Positions 18,481 through 26,812 are shown, numbered from the stretch's first letter. The stretch is DNA of 64,000 nucleotides from UBA5078 sp033721235 (GCA_033721235.1 JAWWAY010000003.1:207268-271267), one strand, 5' to 3'. Notes: generated by a model not told the origin, from the letters alone. Translations and numbers: made by a program.

Positions 18481-19536
18481 ATGGCAGCAGATTCAGCAAA
18501 AGACGGCAACAGAGAGAAGGCCTTAACAGCAGCGCTTTCACAAATTGAGAGACAGTTTGGTAAGGGCTCTATGATGCGTCTTGGCGACAAAGGTCGCGAA
18601 GCTATTCCATCCATCTCCACTGGTTCACTTGGGCTAGATGTGGCATTGGGTATTGGCGGTCTGCCACGTGGACGTATTGTCGAAATTTACGGCCCTGAGT
18701 CCTCGGGTAAAACGACGTTAACGCTTCAAGTGATTGCCGAGTGTCAACGTAATGGGGGCACTTGTGCCTTTATTGACGCCGAGCACGCTTTGGACCCTAT
18801 CTATGCCGGTAATCTAGGCGTAGACGTAGAAGACCTATTGGTGAGCCAGCCCGATACCGGCGAACAGGCGCTTGAAATTTGCGACATGATTGTTCGCTCT
18901 GGCGCAGTGGATGTCGTTGTTGTGGACTCGGTAGCAGCGCTGACCCCTAAGGCCGAAATTGAAGGTGATATGGGTGATAGCCACATGGGCTTGCAGGCGC
19001 GCTTGATGTCTCAGGCGCTACGTAAAATGACAGGTAATATTAAAAACTCCAATACGCTGGTTATTTTCATTAACCAAATTCGTATGAAAATTGGCGTTAT
19101 GTTTGGCTCTCCTGAGACCACCACGGGTGGTAACGCGCTGAAGTTCTACTCTTCTGTTCGTTTGGACATTCGCCGTATTGGCTCTATCAAAGAGGGCGAC
19201 GAGGTAGTGGGTAACGAAACTCGTGTGAAGGTAGTGAAAAACAAAGTAGCACCACCCTTCAGGCAAGCTGAGTTCCAAATTATGTACGGTAAGGGCATCT
19301 ACCGCATGGGCGAAGTAATCGACCTCGGTGTGAAGCTTAATCTTATCGACAAGTCTGGCGCCTGGTATGCCTACCAAGGTGAGAAGATTGGCCAAGGTAA
19401 GAAAAACGTGGCCGTCTACTTGGAAGAAAACCCAGCGATCGCACAAGAGATCGAGCAGAATATTCGCAAGCAACTACTCGGCGGTGTATTAGAAACCGAA
19501 GTAGTAGAAGAGCTATTAAGCGAAACTAGCGAGTAG
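18481..19536 (+). CDS. recA: Recombinase RecA
   Basis: RecA forms filaments on single-stranded DNA, catalyses strand exchange and stimulates LexA self-cleavage. Walker A is GPESSGKTTLT, followed by FIDAEHALDP, the loop L1 region EGDMGDSHMGLQARLMSQALRK, FINQIRMKIGVMFGSPETTTGG (L2) and KVVKNKVAPPF. It has 351 aa, the normal length. Start supported by aagatataaggaaacc upstream. recX follows after 7 bases, so the pair is probably an SOS-controlled operon under the LexA box at 18279. Confidence 0.99.
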   Translation: MAADSAKDGNREKALTAALSQIERQFGKGSMMRLGDKGREAIPSISTGSLGLDVALGIGGLPRGRIVEIYGPESSGKTTLTLQVIAECQRNGGTCAFIDAEHALDPIYAGNLGVDVEDLLVSQPDTGEQALEICDMIVRSGAVDVVVVDSVAALTPKAEIEGDMGDSHMGLQARLMSQALRKMTGNIKNSNTLVIFINQIRMKIGVMFGSPETTTGGNALKFYSSVRLDIRRIGSIKEGDEVVGNETRVKVVKNKVAPPFRQAEFQIMYGKGIYRMGEVIDLGVKLNLIDKSGAWYAYQGEKIGQGKKNVAVYLEENPAIAQEIEQNIRKQLLGGVLETEVVEELLSETSE

Positions 19537-19543
19537 GCGATCC

Positions 19544-20029
19544 ATGGAGGACGTAAAGCCCTCTGAAGAAAGTTTGCGGGTGACACTGCGCCGGTTCAGT
19601 ATGGACTTACTGGCCCGGCGTGAGCACTCAAGAGCAGAGTTAGCTGAGAAGCTGATGCGCAAGCACGGTGAATACAAGCATTTGTTTGATCAAGTGTTGG
19701 ATCAGCTGGAAAGCGATAACCTGCTAAGCGATGAAAGGTTTGCCGAAGCCTATGTTCGCTACCGTCAAAACAAAGGCTTTGGGCCTTTAATGCTACAACA
19801 GGAACTGCGTATTAAGGGTGTGTCGGACCAGCTTATTGCATCCTATGTTCAGGCGGCTTCCTCTCACTGGCAAGATATCCTCGATCAAGTCATAGTTAAG
19901 AAACGACGACTCTCCAATCCCGCTCACGATAAAGAAGCTGAACGCAAGCAACAGCAAAAGCTGTATCGGTTTTGCCTCTCAAGAGGGTTTCCCGCCGATA
20001 TGGTCAGCAAGGCTTTGTTTCGCTCCTAA
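19544..20029 (+). CDS. recX: Regulatory protein RecX
   Basis: RecX binds RecA filaments and limits RecA activity. The 161-aa protein is helical and basic, with the family pattern LLARREHSRAELAEKL, LLSDERFAEAYVRYRQNKGFGPLMLQQELRIKGV and the terminal KLYRFCLSRGFPADMVSKAL. It is directly downstream of recA, so translation and SOS induction are likely shared. Confidence 0.94.
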   Translation: MEDVKPSEESLRVTLRRFSMDLLARREHSRAELAEKLMRKHGEYKHLFDQVLDQLESDNLLSDERFAEAYVRYRQNKGFGPLMLQQELRIKGVSDQLIASYVQAASSHWQDILDQVIVKKRRLSNPAHDKEAERKQQQKLYRFCLSRGFPADMVSKALFRS

Positions 20030-20267
20030 GTCTTGCTTCTCAAAACCTCCAGTATCCTAGTTACGCGCTTCAGAGTGTGAACACGCTCTCATCCTGCTGC
20101 GCTTAATCGTAATTCCTAGGCTCTAACTTGGTCTGACTAATACGCCATGGCGTAATGGGCTATAATGCAAGCCGCGTGGTGTAATGGGAGTTATATTACC
20201 GATATAGGCCTAGGCCCGACTAGTGCTTGCTTTCTATACAGAAAGACTAAATTTGGAGAACTGATAC
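20030..20267. other. Gap between recX and the cupredoxin gene
   Basis: 238 bases without a gene. It contains a perfect 14-bp palindrome TACGCCATGGCGTA at 20141-20154 and a GGCCTAGGCC palindrome near 20206-20215. The first could be an operator for the downstream cupredoxin-cyclase pair. No terminator with a U-run was seen after recX. Confidence 0.4.
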
Positions 20268-20966
20268 ATGGATTGGCAGGACTTTAAACATCGTATGACT
20301 GCAGTATTTGGGGCGTGGACAATAGCAGCCATATCGCTTGGTGCCTTTAGCTCTGTGCAGGCTGCGCAGCTAAGCGTTAATATCCAGAACCTAACGACGG
20401 GCCAAGGCTTAGAGGACGCAGTGATAGAAGTGCTGCTGCCAGAGACCCAATGGGCGCAATACACGACACAGATGGATAGCAGCGTGGACCAGCTCGATAA
20501 GGAGTTTGTTGCGAATGTGACTGTCGTGCCACGAGGGAGTCGCATCAATTTTCCTAATAGCGACAATATCCTGCATCATGTGTATTCATTCTCACAGGCA
20601 AAGGTGTTTGAGTTGCCGCTGTATGGCAAGGGCGAATATGGCGACTATTTTATAGAATTTGATCAACCCGGTGTCGTCGAGTTGGGCTGCAACATCCACG
20701 ATTGGATGTTAGCTTATATCTATATAGCCCAAACCAGCTTAGTGGCCAAGACCGATGATGAGGGCAGGGCAATCATTTCGGGTATTCCAGAGGGAGTGCA
20801 CACAGTGCGTATATGGCATGCTCGCTCACCCGAGCCTAACTCAGTAGTGGAACAAGACGTCGAGTTTAGCGACGAAGAAGCTGCTATTGTGCGATTGGCA
20901 GTGGAGCCTACTAAAAGCAATCGATTGCGTAGGGCTCCCATAAGTAATAGAACGCGTTACCGATAA
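20268..20966 (+). CDS. Exported plastocyanin-like (cupredoxin) protein
   Basis: The N-terminus has a Sec signal peptide with a hydrophobic stretch at about 12-30 and likely cleavage near VQA-AQ (residue 33). The domain at about 80-155 carries a type 1 copper site: His103/His104 in ILHHVYSFS and Cys141, His144 and Met147 in CNIHDWM. A short beta-sandwich carboxy-terminal part (IISGIPEGVHTVRIWHA) follows. Relatives are often labelled methylamine utilisation protein, but no mau genes are here, so that label should not be taken as function. The next gene, a membrane cyclase, starts 9 bases on, so a sensory or partner role is possible. Confidence 0.75.
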   Translation: MDWQDFKHRMTAVFGAWTIAAISLGAFSSVQAAQLSVNIQNLTTGQGLEDAVIEVLLPETQWAQYTTQMDSSVDQLDKEFVANVTVVPRGSRINFPNSDNILHHVYSFSQAKVFELPLYGKGEYGDYFIEFDQPGVVELGCNIHDWMLAYIYIAQTSLVAKTDDEGRAIISGIPEGVHTVRIWHARSPEPNSVVEQDVEFSDEEAAIVRLAVEPTKSNRLRRAPISNRTRYR

Positions 20967-20975
20967 GGGCTCCCT

Positions 20976-22952
20976 TTGAATCAATTCTTTGCGTTTAACA
21001 GTTTTCGATCTCGCCTATTGCTCTTCTTGCTAGCGCTACTGGTGCCTGTACTATCAGGCATCTATATATTCGTTACCCAAGAAAACGAAAACTATACCGA
21101 GGAGACCATCAATAGTTATTTGGAACTGGGAGCCGATGTATTCGACTTTACCCGAGAAGAGCACAAGAACACGCTGTTAACGATTACCAGCACCATGACT
21201 CGAGACTGGGGGTTTCGCAATGCCTTCGGCACGGGTGATCCGTTCACTATTATCGATGCTGCCGACAATATTCTCCTTCGCTCCCTTGGCGCCGCCGAGA
21301 TGATGTTAATTTCTTCTTTGGATGGCGAAGTGATTATCGATACTAAGACGCAGGGCTATCAGCAGCTAAGCGGAGAGTGGTTGGAGCTAATGAACGCGGC
21401 GGCAAGCAGTCAAGACGGTATCGCCGATGCCATCATCACGATTGGGGATATTCCCTACCAAGTCACAGTCATTCCCTTGTTCCTTCCCACCCCAGTTGCA
21501 TGGATATTTGGCGGCTTCCCTTTAGACGACAGCTTTGCTTATACCGTTAAGCAAAGCATTGTCTCTGACGTATCGATTGTGCGCTATGAGGAGCCGAACA
21601 CAGCGCCCTTAGCTGACACCGAAATCAGCGTTATCTCGTCCACACTCGGGCCTAGGGATCAAGCGGCCTTGGTTGATCAACTACAGATTTCTGGAATGAC
21701 TTCAACTCAGACGCAAAGAATTAGCTTACCGAGTGGGGAATATGGCACCTTGATGCGTCAACTCTATGGCGCCCCAGGTGAGCCGCTGCAGATAGTGGCA
21801 GTTATTCAAAAGTCCTATAACGAGAATATTGAAAACCTAGAGGCGTTTAGGCGAGGGCTGGTTCAGTTCTATTCTGCCATCATCGCGATCAGTCTTGTTC
21901 TTGTAATCTTATTGGCCCAATCCGTTACTAAACCCATCTTAGATGTGGTTGCGCGTGTTAAACGCATCAAAGACGGCGACTATGGTCAAGAGGTCAGAGT
22001 GAAGGGAAGCGATGAAATAACAGAATTGGCCAGTGCGATTAACACAATGGCCAGCGGCTTGGCGGAAAAAGAAAAAGTGCGAGACTTGCTGGGCAAAGTG
22101 GTGTCTGATGAGATTGCCGAAGAGCTTTTAAGTAAAACGATTGCCTTAGGCGGCGAAGAGAAAATTGTGACGGTATTGTTTGCTGACATAAAAGGCTTCA
22201 CGTCGCTTTGTGAGAATACGCCCCCAGAAGAAGTCCTGACTCTACTTAATAAATATCTTAGTACTATTACCGATGTCATCGAGAAAAATCATGGGGTAGT
22301 AGATAAATATACTGGTGATTCAGTTATGGCGCTTTTCGGTGCGCCACTGAGCCGCGGCAACGATGCTCAAAACGCTTTATCAACAGCCTTAGCAATTCAG
22401 CAGGCGATGCGCGATCTTAATGCGAGCAATATCGAGCAGGGCCTATCTGTTATAGAGGCTGGGGTAGGGGTGCATACTGGGCTAGTGGTTGCGGGTAATT
22501 TAGGGTCTCAGAATCGATTGAACTACACGGTAGTGGGTGACTCCGTAAACCTGTCGGCCCGCCTTGAAGGGCTAACGCGTAAGTACAATGTGGAAAATAT
22601 CGTGAGTCAGTCTTGCTGCGATGCAGCACCGGATTTTGTCTACCGAGAGCTCGACCTGGTGCGCGTTGCGGGCAAGAACGAACCCGTAAGAATTTTCGAA
22701 GTAATTGGCCGTGCCGGAACAATATCAGCGGAGCAAGAGCGCGAACTCGCCGTATTTGCCGAGGCACTTGAGTTCTATCGTCAGCAGCAGTGGGACGATG
22801 CCATTGCATTATTTAGTCTCTTGAATATGGCCTTGTCTGAGGATCAGCGCAGTGACTCACTCTATAGCGTCTATATCACTCGTATAGGGTTTCTTCGAGA
22901 GAGAGACCTGCCCGACAACTGGGATGCGGTGTTTGTCTTTGATCGCAAATAA
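20976..22952 (+). CDS. Membrane class III adenylate/guanylate cyclase with periplasmic sensor and HAMP
   Basis: Architecture from N to C: membrane helix (about 12-32), periplasmic Cache-like sensor region (about 35-290), second membrane helix (about 295-318), HAMP linker (about 319-370), catalytic domain (about 395-575) and a tail. Metal-binding aspartates are Asp404 in LFADIKGFTSL and Asp448 in YTGDSVMALFG, 44 residues apart as in active class III enzymes; NYTVVGDSVNLSARLEG is the second-half signature. ATP rather than GTP is likely but unproven. The start is TTG at 20976, after the cupredoxin gene. The two products could meet in the periplasm. Confidence 0.85.
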   Translation: MNQFFAFNSFRSRLLLFLLALLVPVLSGIYIFVTQENENYTEETINSYLELGADVFDFTREEHKNTLLTITSTMTRDWGFRNAFGTGDPFTIIDAADNILLRSLGAAEMMLISSLDGEVIIDTKTQGYQQLSGEWLELMNAAASSQDGIADAIITIGDIPYQVTVIPLFLPTPVAWIFGGFPLDDSFAYTVKQSIVSDVSIVRYEEPNTAPLADTEISVISSTLGPRDQAALVDQLQISGMTSTQTQRISLPSGEYGTLMRQLYGAPGEPLQIVAVIQKSYNENIENLEAFRRGLVQFYSAIIAISLVLVILLAQSVTKPILDVVARVKRIKDGDYGQEVRVKGSDEITELASAINTMASGLAEKEKVRDLLGKVVSDEIAEELLSKTIALGGEEKIVTVLFADIKGFTSLCENTPPEEVLTLLNKYLSTITDVIEKNHGVVDKYTGDSVMALFGAPLSRGNDAQNALSTALAIQQAMRDLNASNIEQGLSVIEAGVGVHTGLVVAGNLGSQNRLNYTVVGDSVNLSARLEGLTRKYNVENIVSQSCCDAAPDFVYRELDLVRVAGKNEPVRIFEVIGRAGTISAEQERELAVFAEALEFYRQQQWDDAIALFSLLNMALSEDQRSDSLYSVYITRIGFLRERDLPDNWDAVFVFDRK

Positions 22953-22973
22953 ACTTTTAATATAGGTATAAGC

Positions 22974-24218
22974 ATGAAGATGATTAGACCCTTTAAGGCC
23001 CTTCGACCTCGCAAGGAGCTTGCTCCCAAAGTGATTGCGCCCCCCTATGATGTGCTTAGCCGCGAAGAAGCCTTCGAAATGGCAAAGGGCAATGAGTACA
23101 GCTTTTTGCGTGTAAACAAACCAGAGATTGATGTCGATAGCGCCATTGATCCATATGATCAACGTGTCTATCAAAAGGGCGCTGTCAATCTGCAGTCGAT
23201 GATCGACGATGCCATCATGCTGCGCGATGACAAGGCAATGTTCTATGTTTACAAGCAAGTAATGGGTGCCCACGAGCAGTATGGACTAGTGGCGGCAGCC
23301 TCCATTGAAGCCTATGAACAAGGGCGAATTAAGAAACATGAGTTCACGCGTCCGGCCAAAGAAGATGACCGCGTTAATCATATTAATACTTTAAACGCTC
23401 AGGTGGGCCCGGTATTTTTGACCTATAGAGCCCGCGCAGAGATTGACGCTATTATTGAAAAGGTGGTTAAAGCAGAACCCGATAATGATATAGCAGCCAG
23501 TGATGGCACTCGTCATGTTCTATGGTCTATTAGCGACGATAGTATTAACGCCGCGCTCCAGTCAGAGTTCGATAAAATCGATTGCTTATATGTTGCCGAT
23601 GGGCATCATCGATCTGCAGCGGCACAGCGCGTGAAGGACATACGTAAAAAGGCCAACCCTAAACATACGGGTGAGGAATCTTATAACTTTTTTTCTTCGG
23701 TTATTTTTCCAGACAATCAAATGCAGATTCTCGACTACAATCGCGTCGTCAAGGATTTGAACGGCTTGAGTGAAGATGAATTTCTGCGCAAAATTCAGGC
23801 TTGTTTTGATGTAAAAGTAAGCCCAAATGGCGCCGTTAAGCCAACAGCCGAGCACCACTTCAGTATGTATCTGGGAGGCACCTGGTATTTGCTTCGAATT
23901 TTAGCGGGCCTGTGGAATGAGCAAGATCCAGTAAGCAGTTTGGATGCGAGTATCCTACAAATTAACTTACTGTCCCACGTATTGGGCATTGAAGATCCCC
24001 GTCGAGACGATCGAATCGATTTTGTCGGCGGAATCCGCGGATTAGAAGAACTCGAAAAACGTGTTGATTCTGGCGAATGTGCGGCCGCTTTCGCACTCTA
24101 CCCAACATCAATCACCAGCCTGATGGCCGTAGCCGATGCCGGCGAGGTCATGCCACCAAAGTCCACATGGTTTGAACCCAAACTAAAAAGCGGTCTGTTC
24201 GTCCACATCCTCGACTAA
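22974..24218 (+). CDS. DUF1015 family protein
   Basis: A 414-aa cytoplasmic protein with the DUF1015 signatures: FKALRPRKELAPKVIAPPYDVLSREEA near the N-terminus, HEFTRPAKEDDRVNHI, IDCLYVADGHHRSAAAQR and FALYPTSITSLMAVADAGEVMPPKSTWFEPKLKSG at the end. The biochemical function of the family is not established. It begins 21 bases after the cyclase, so it may be on the same transcript. Two GGGGTCAGACCCC palindromes lie just after its stop. Confidence 0.85.
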   Translation: MKMIRPFKALRPRKELAPKVIAPPYDVLSREEAFEMAKGNEYSFLRVNKPEIDVDSAIDPYDQRVYQKGAVNLQSMIDDAIMLRDDKAMFYVYKQVMGAHEQYGLVAAASIEAYEQGRIKKHEFTRPAKEDDRVNHINTLNAQVGPVFLTYRARAEIDAIIEKVVKAEPDNDIAASDGTRHVLWSISDDSINAALQSEFDKIDCLYVADGHHRSAAAQRVKDIRKKANPKHTGEESYNFFSSVIFPDNQMQILDYNRVVKDLNGLSEDEFLRKIQACFDVKVSPNGAVKPTAEHHFSMYLGGTWYLLRILAGLWNEQDPVSSLDASILQINLLSHVLGIEDPRRDDRIDFVGGIRGLEELEKRVDSGECAAAFALYPTSITSLMAVADAGEVMPPKSTWFEPKLKSGLFVHILD

Positions 24219-24245
24219 GTCACCGCCCAAGACCCTCCCCAACAC

Positions 24246-24297
24246 GGGGTCAGACCCCAACTTCACACCTCCTATTTGGGGTCAGACCCCAAATAGG
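24246..24297. repeat. GGGGTCnGACCCC palindrome, two copies (left of transposase)
   Basis: GGGGTCAGACCCC occurs at 24246-24258 and again at 24278-24290. The second is the centre of a perfect inverted repeat with 13-bp arms (CCTATTTGGGGTC / GACCCCAAATAGG, 24271-24297). They lie between DUF1015 and the 3' end of the transposase gene and may serve as its left target or terminal element, or as a transcript end. Confidence 0.85.
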
Positions 24298-24327
24298 CTG
24301 CCCAAAAAATACAAAGCCAAATTCGAG

Positions 24328-24942
24328 TTACATATAGTCGTTCAACACCAGCTCTTTATTTGTACTTTGGCGAATTAAGCTTAGACTCTCTTCTGGAATA
24401 GCGTAATCAAAGAGGGCTCTATAGGCCTCGAATCTTGCCTGAGGATCGGTGTGAAGAGAGTTGTAAATGGGGTGTTGCGTTATCAAATCGTCCTGCATAC
24501 CAAGTGCGTTGTGCTGATAACTTGACCACGGATATTGCTCTGGTTTCTCGACCATTTGTGCTCTTACTGGGTTGAGCTCTATGTAACGGCTTAGTGTAAG
24601 AAGATATCTTTCTGTGGCAACTAACAATGCCTTGAAACGCCCGTCCCATAGGCCTCCTGAGCGACCGTAGGACGTGTTGAAATACTTCACATAAGACGTT
24701 CCTAGGCTGTGCATTAGTTTACTAATGCCGTGTTTTTTAGTGGGTGTTAACAGCAAGTGAACGTGGTTAGTCATTAATACATAACTATGTACCGCAACAC
24801 AATTTCTGTCCGAGTATTGCTTTAGCTTTTGTAGATAAAAGATATAGTCGTCGTGCTTTCTAAAGCACGGCTGCTTGTTGTTTCCTCTTTGAATGATGTG
24901 AAGGGGAACTCCTGGCAGATACAATCTTAATGAACGGGGCAT
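24328..24942 (-). CDS. REP-associated tyrosine transposase (RAYT, IS200/Y1 family)
   Basis: Single-domain HUH/Y1 endonuclease of 204 aa. HUH motif His60-Val-His62 is in VLMTNHVHLLL; RSGGLWDGRFK and RYIELNPVRAQMV are RAYT hallmarks, with a tyrosine near residue 113 as candidate nucleophile. The opening MPRSLRLYLPGVPLHIIQRGNN is typical. RAYTs are single-copy, chromosomally domesticated transposases that act on REP palindromes; here palindrome pairs flank the gene on both sides. Appears intact. Confidence 0.93.
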   Translation of the reverse strand: MPRSLRLYLPGVPLHIIQRGNNKQPCFRKHDDYIFYLQKLKQYSDRNCVAVHSYVLMTNHVHLLLTPTKKHGISKLMHSLGTSYVKYFNTSYGRSGGLWDGRFKALLVATERYLLTLSRYIELNPVRAQMVEKPEQYPWSSYQHNALGMQDDLITQHPIYNSLHTDPQARFEAYRALFDYAIPEESLSLIRQSTNKELVLNDYM

Positions 24943-25002
24943 TGATGAATCCTTTCGTCAATGTGTTTAAAAAAAGCATAGTAGTAGATCACGATTTCGT
25001 CA

Positions 25003-25046
25003 AAAATTTGGGGTCAGACCCCAAATTTTAAAGCGGGTCTGACCCC
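25003..25046. repeat. GGGGTCnGACCCC palindrome, two copies (right of transposase)
   Basis: The first copy is the core of a perfect inverted repeat with 13-bp arms (AAAATTTGGGGTC / GACCCCAAATTTT, 25003-25029). The second, CGGGTCTGACCCC at 25034-25046, has one changed base. They are upstream of the transposase gene. With the left pair they enclose a unit of about 0.8 kb. Confidence 0.85.
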
Positions 25047-25227
25047 AAAATTGCTTGACCTTTGAGAAGAGGGGACGTTATTCTTCGCACATCGGGCTCT
25101 TAGGAGGCGCCCGCCCGCTAAAGAGTATCTCACTCCTTGTGTCTGAACTCACAAACAGACCTCAGTACGGCACACATAATCCAAGCTTGCCTTTCGCGGG
25201 ATGGCAGTTAAAAGCAAGGACAACTGT

Positions 25228-25662
25228 ATGTCAGTATCAACGATAGAATCGCTTCGCATCAAAGCTAAACTCTTGCAAAAATCTAAGGCGCGTTCTGGAA
25301 AAAGCATCGCGCTGAAAGAGGCCTATGCGCTTATTGCAACAACTGCCGGTTACCAATCGTGGCAAGAAATGAAAAGTGTAGTAGAAATGCACGAGCTTAT
25401 TCGCCCAAAGCATTTTTCCATGACCAGCATTTGGTACAGCACCTACCAAGAAGGCAAAACTCATATTGATGAGCACGGTGGTTACCTACTGCCGTATCAG
25501 AAACAATATTTCGTTTGCAAGCCACCCTACTTACAGGCGCTGGGCTTAGAGCTAGAGGATCCGGATCTAGACAAGGTGGGAACTGATTGGGCAAAGCCTG
25601 CGGATGACGCAGCATTCGGGCGCCTGCTTGATAAAATTCGTAGAGCGCAGGTGACCTCATGA
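25228..25662 (+). CDS. Hypothetical protein with glyoxalase-related N-terminal motif
   Basis: 144 aa from the ATG at 25228, which has aaggac before it; the frame extends to an ATG at 25201 without further support. Residues about 5-45 (SLRIKAKLLQKSKA..ALKEAYALIATTAGYQSWQEMK) resemble a helical motif found in small glyoxalase-related proteins with unknown function. The rest (PPYLQALGLELEDPDLDKVGTDWAKP) is not recognised. The stop overlaps the next ATG (ATGA), implying coupling. Function unknown. Confidence 0.6.
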   Translation: MSVSTIESLRIKAKLLQKSKARSGKSIALKEAYALIATTAGYQSWQEMKSVVEMHELIRPKHFSMTSIWYSTYQEGKTHIDEHGGYLLPYQKQYFVCKPPYLQALGLELEDPDLDKVGTDWAKPADDAAFGRLLDKIRRAQVTS

Positions 25663-25955
25663 TGGAAAAAATGATTGTTGATTTTCCTAGTCTAGAATTG
25701 GGGGAGCCCGTAGAGTATTCGATGGCGGGTGAGGGGCCTTCTGGAGCGAGTGTGATGTTTGTGCAGACGGAGCAGGGACATTTTGTTATGCGTCGTTACA
25801 ACGGCTGCCCGCAAGAATAGCAGTATAACGTTGAGAATACGCCAAATTTGTCTGGGTGTTTTGCGCAGATTGCGATGGGGAAAAGTACTATGGCAGACCC
25901 ACAAACCAAAGCGTCGATTGCCGCGGCCTTCTATAAGCAGGCGCTTGAGGCTTAG
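25659..25955 (+). pseudogene. Small hypothetical gene interrupted by an in-frame TAG
   Basis: Starts at the ATG overlapping the previous stop. It reads 53 codons to a TAG at 25818-25820, then the same frame stays open for another 44 codons to a TAG at 25953-25955, giving MADPQTKASIAAAFYKQALEA at the end. The continuity of frame and composition suggests one 98-codon gene with a nonsense change, perhaps from a Trp or Gln codon. A functional 53-aa product is the alternative. The product is not recognised. It is coupled to the upstream hypothetical gene. Confidence 0.5.
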
Positions 25956-25960
25956 TTGTT

Positions 25961-26001
25961 TTGGGGTCGAACCCTAATTGTCATACAGGGTTCGACCCCA
26001 A
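25961..26001. repeat. Palindrome pair forming a 15-bp stem, probable end of ibpA and upstream transcripts
   Basis: TTGGGGTCGAACCCT at 25961-25975 and AGGGTTCGACCCCAA at 25987-26001 are perfect reverse complements with 11 bases between. Each half is a variant of the GGGGTCnGACCCC family, and both halves carry the same change, so base pairing is kept. It lies between two convergent genes and may end both transcripts. Confidence 0.8.
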
Positions 26002-26006
26002 GCGTT

Positions 26007-26462
26007 TTAGCTTTCTTTGGTTTCGATTAAGTTAGATGTCTTGCCGTTGATTGCAATTTTCCGTGGCTTCATAGCCTCTGGTATTTCGCGGACAAGCTCA
26101 ACGTTGAGCAAGCCGTTTTCTAATGAGGCACCAGTTACTTTTACATGGTCTGCTAGTTGGAATGTACGTTCAAAGTTTCGGCCTGCAATACCTTGGTGGA
26201 GATAGTTGCGTTCTTTTTCTTCCGCAGCTTTTTCGCCTTTCACAGTCAAGGTTTGGCGTTCAGATTGAATCTCAATTTCATCTTCAACAAAGCCTGCGAC
26301 CGCCATGGTGATGCGATAGTGGTCTTTGTCTAGTAATTCGATATTGTAAGGGGGGTAGCTTGGCTGACTTTGCTCGCGCTGGGAGACAGAATCTAGCAAG
26401 GAGCTTAGATGATCGAAGCCAATAGTAGAGCGGTAGAGTGGTGAAAAATCAAAAGTTCTCAT
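26007..26462 (-). CDS. ibpA: Small heat shock protein, IbpA/Hsp20 family
   Basis: IbpA binds unfolding proteins and aggregates and hands them to ClpB and DnaK. From MRTFDFSPLYRSTIGFDHL the protein is 151 aa, very close to E. coli IbpA in order: PPYNIELLDKDHYRI, AGFVEDEIEI, YLHQGIAGRNFERTFQLAD and the closing IPEAMKPRKIAIN. The frame extends 14 codons further, but the ATG ending at 26462 has gagga before it and fits the family. A heat-shock promoter and RNA thermometer lie upstream. Confidence 0.93.
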   Translation of the reverse strand: MRTFDFSPLYRSTIGFDHLSSLLDSVSQREQSQPSYPPYNIELLDKDHYRITMAVAGFVEDEIEIQSERQTLTVKGEKAAEEKERNYLHQGIAGRNFERTFQLADHVKVTGASLENGLLNVELVREIPEAMKPRKIAINGKTSNLIETKES

Positions 26463-26550
26463 TTGTATATCCTCGTAAGCAATATATAAGTGTTTAAAGC
26501 CCATCCTAAGATCGAGCCACCAGGCAAACCTCTATTGAGCGTCTGCCTTA
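26463..26550 (-). promoter_or_regulatory. Probable ROSE-type RNA thermometer in the ibpA leader
   Basis: On the minus strand the leader just before the start reads UUGCU-UAC-GAGGA at 26482-26470. The conserved ROSE element pairs a U(U/C)GCU string with the AGGA of the ribosome-binding site through weak pairs that melt on heating. Upstream hairpins are possible in the remaining 65 bases. ROSE elements are known for ibpA/hsp20 genes; here the call rests on sequence pattern and gene identity. Confidence 0.55.
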
Positions 26551-26557
26551 ATTACTT

Positions 26558-26586
26558 ATTTGTGGACACACAAAATTCTTTTCAAG
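26558..26586 (-). promoter_or_regulatory. Possible sigma-32 heat-shock promoter of ibpA
   Basis: On the minus strand CTTGAAAA (26586-26579) is followed after about 13 bases by CCACAAAT (26565-26558). The first half is a perfect sigma-32 -35 element and the second a partial match to CCCCATNT. It would start a leader of about 90 bases, holding the thermometer. Confidence 0.45.
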
Positions 26587-26619
26587 AGCAAGTGTAAAAA
26601 ATATTTTGGAAATTATATT

Positions 26620-26689
26620 GGGGTCTGACCCCCTTTTGAATTGAAATTATTTTGGGGTCTGACCCCCTTTTGAATTGGGGTCTGACCCC
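26620..26689. repeat. GGGGTCTGACCCC palindrome, three copies
   Basis: Copies at 26620-26632, 26654-26666 and 26677-26689. The first two share the longer unit GGGGTCTGACCCCCTTTTGAATT, so part of the spread here is by direct duplication. They lie upstream of ibpA and downstream of prpD. Confidence 0.85.
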
Positions 26690-26710
26690 AAACTGGGGGG
26701 GGTAGTCGCC

Positions 26711-26812
26711 TTAAATGGCGAGTGCGTTGATGTGTGTGTTTTTCTTTTGTTTTCTGGGGCTTAGTGGGTATTTCAATGGGCAAAAAGAAGATGTAATCGA
26801 CTGGAATAAATT
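26711..26812 (-). pseudogene. Possible decayed duplicate of the prpD 3' end
   Basis: On the minus strand the last residues of an open frame read RKQKKNTHINALAI then stop. This aligns with the end of PrpD, QQKLENTPVNEFMDLLVI. The bases around the two stops are also alike, and each is followed by a GGGGTC palindrome. A degenerate duplication of gene end plus palindrome would explain this; chance is not excluded. Confidence 0.3.

Noticed and set aside
24328..24942. Active IS200/IS605 insertion sequence
   Set aside because: Sequence features are those of single-copy RAYTs; no TnpB and no typical IS ends were seen.
25055..25246. 63-codon frame upstream of the glyoxalase-motif gene
   Set aside because: Overlaps the better supported ATG at 25228 in another frame and shows no family features.
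25961..26001. tRNA-like GGTTCGA string
   Set aside because: GGGTTCGACCCC here is half of a palindrome pair, and no acceptor, D or anticodon stems surround it.
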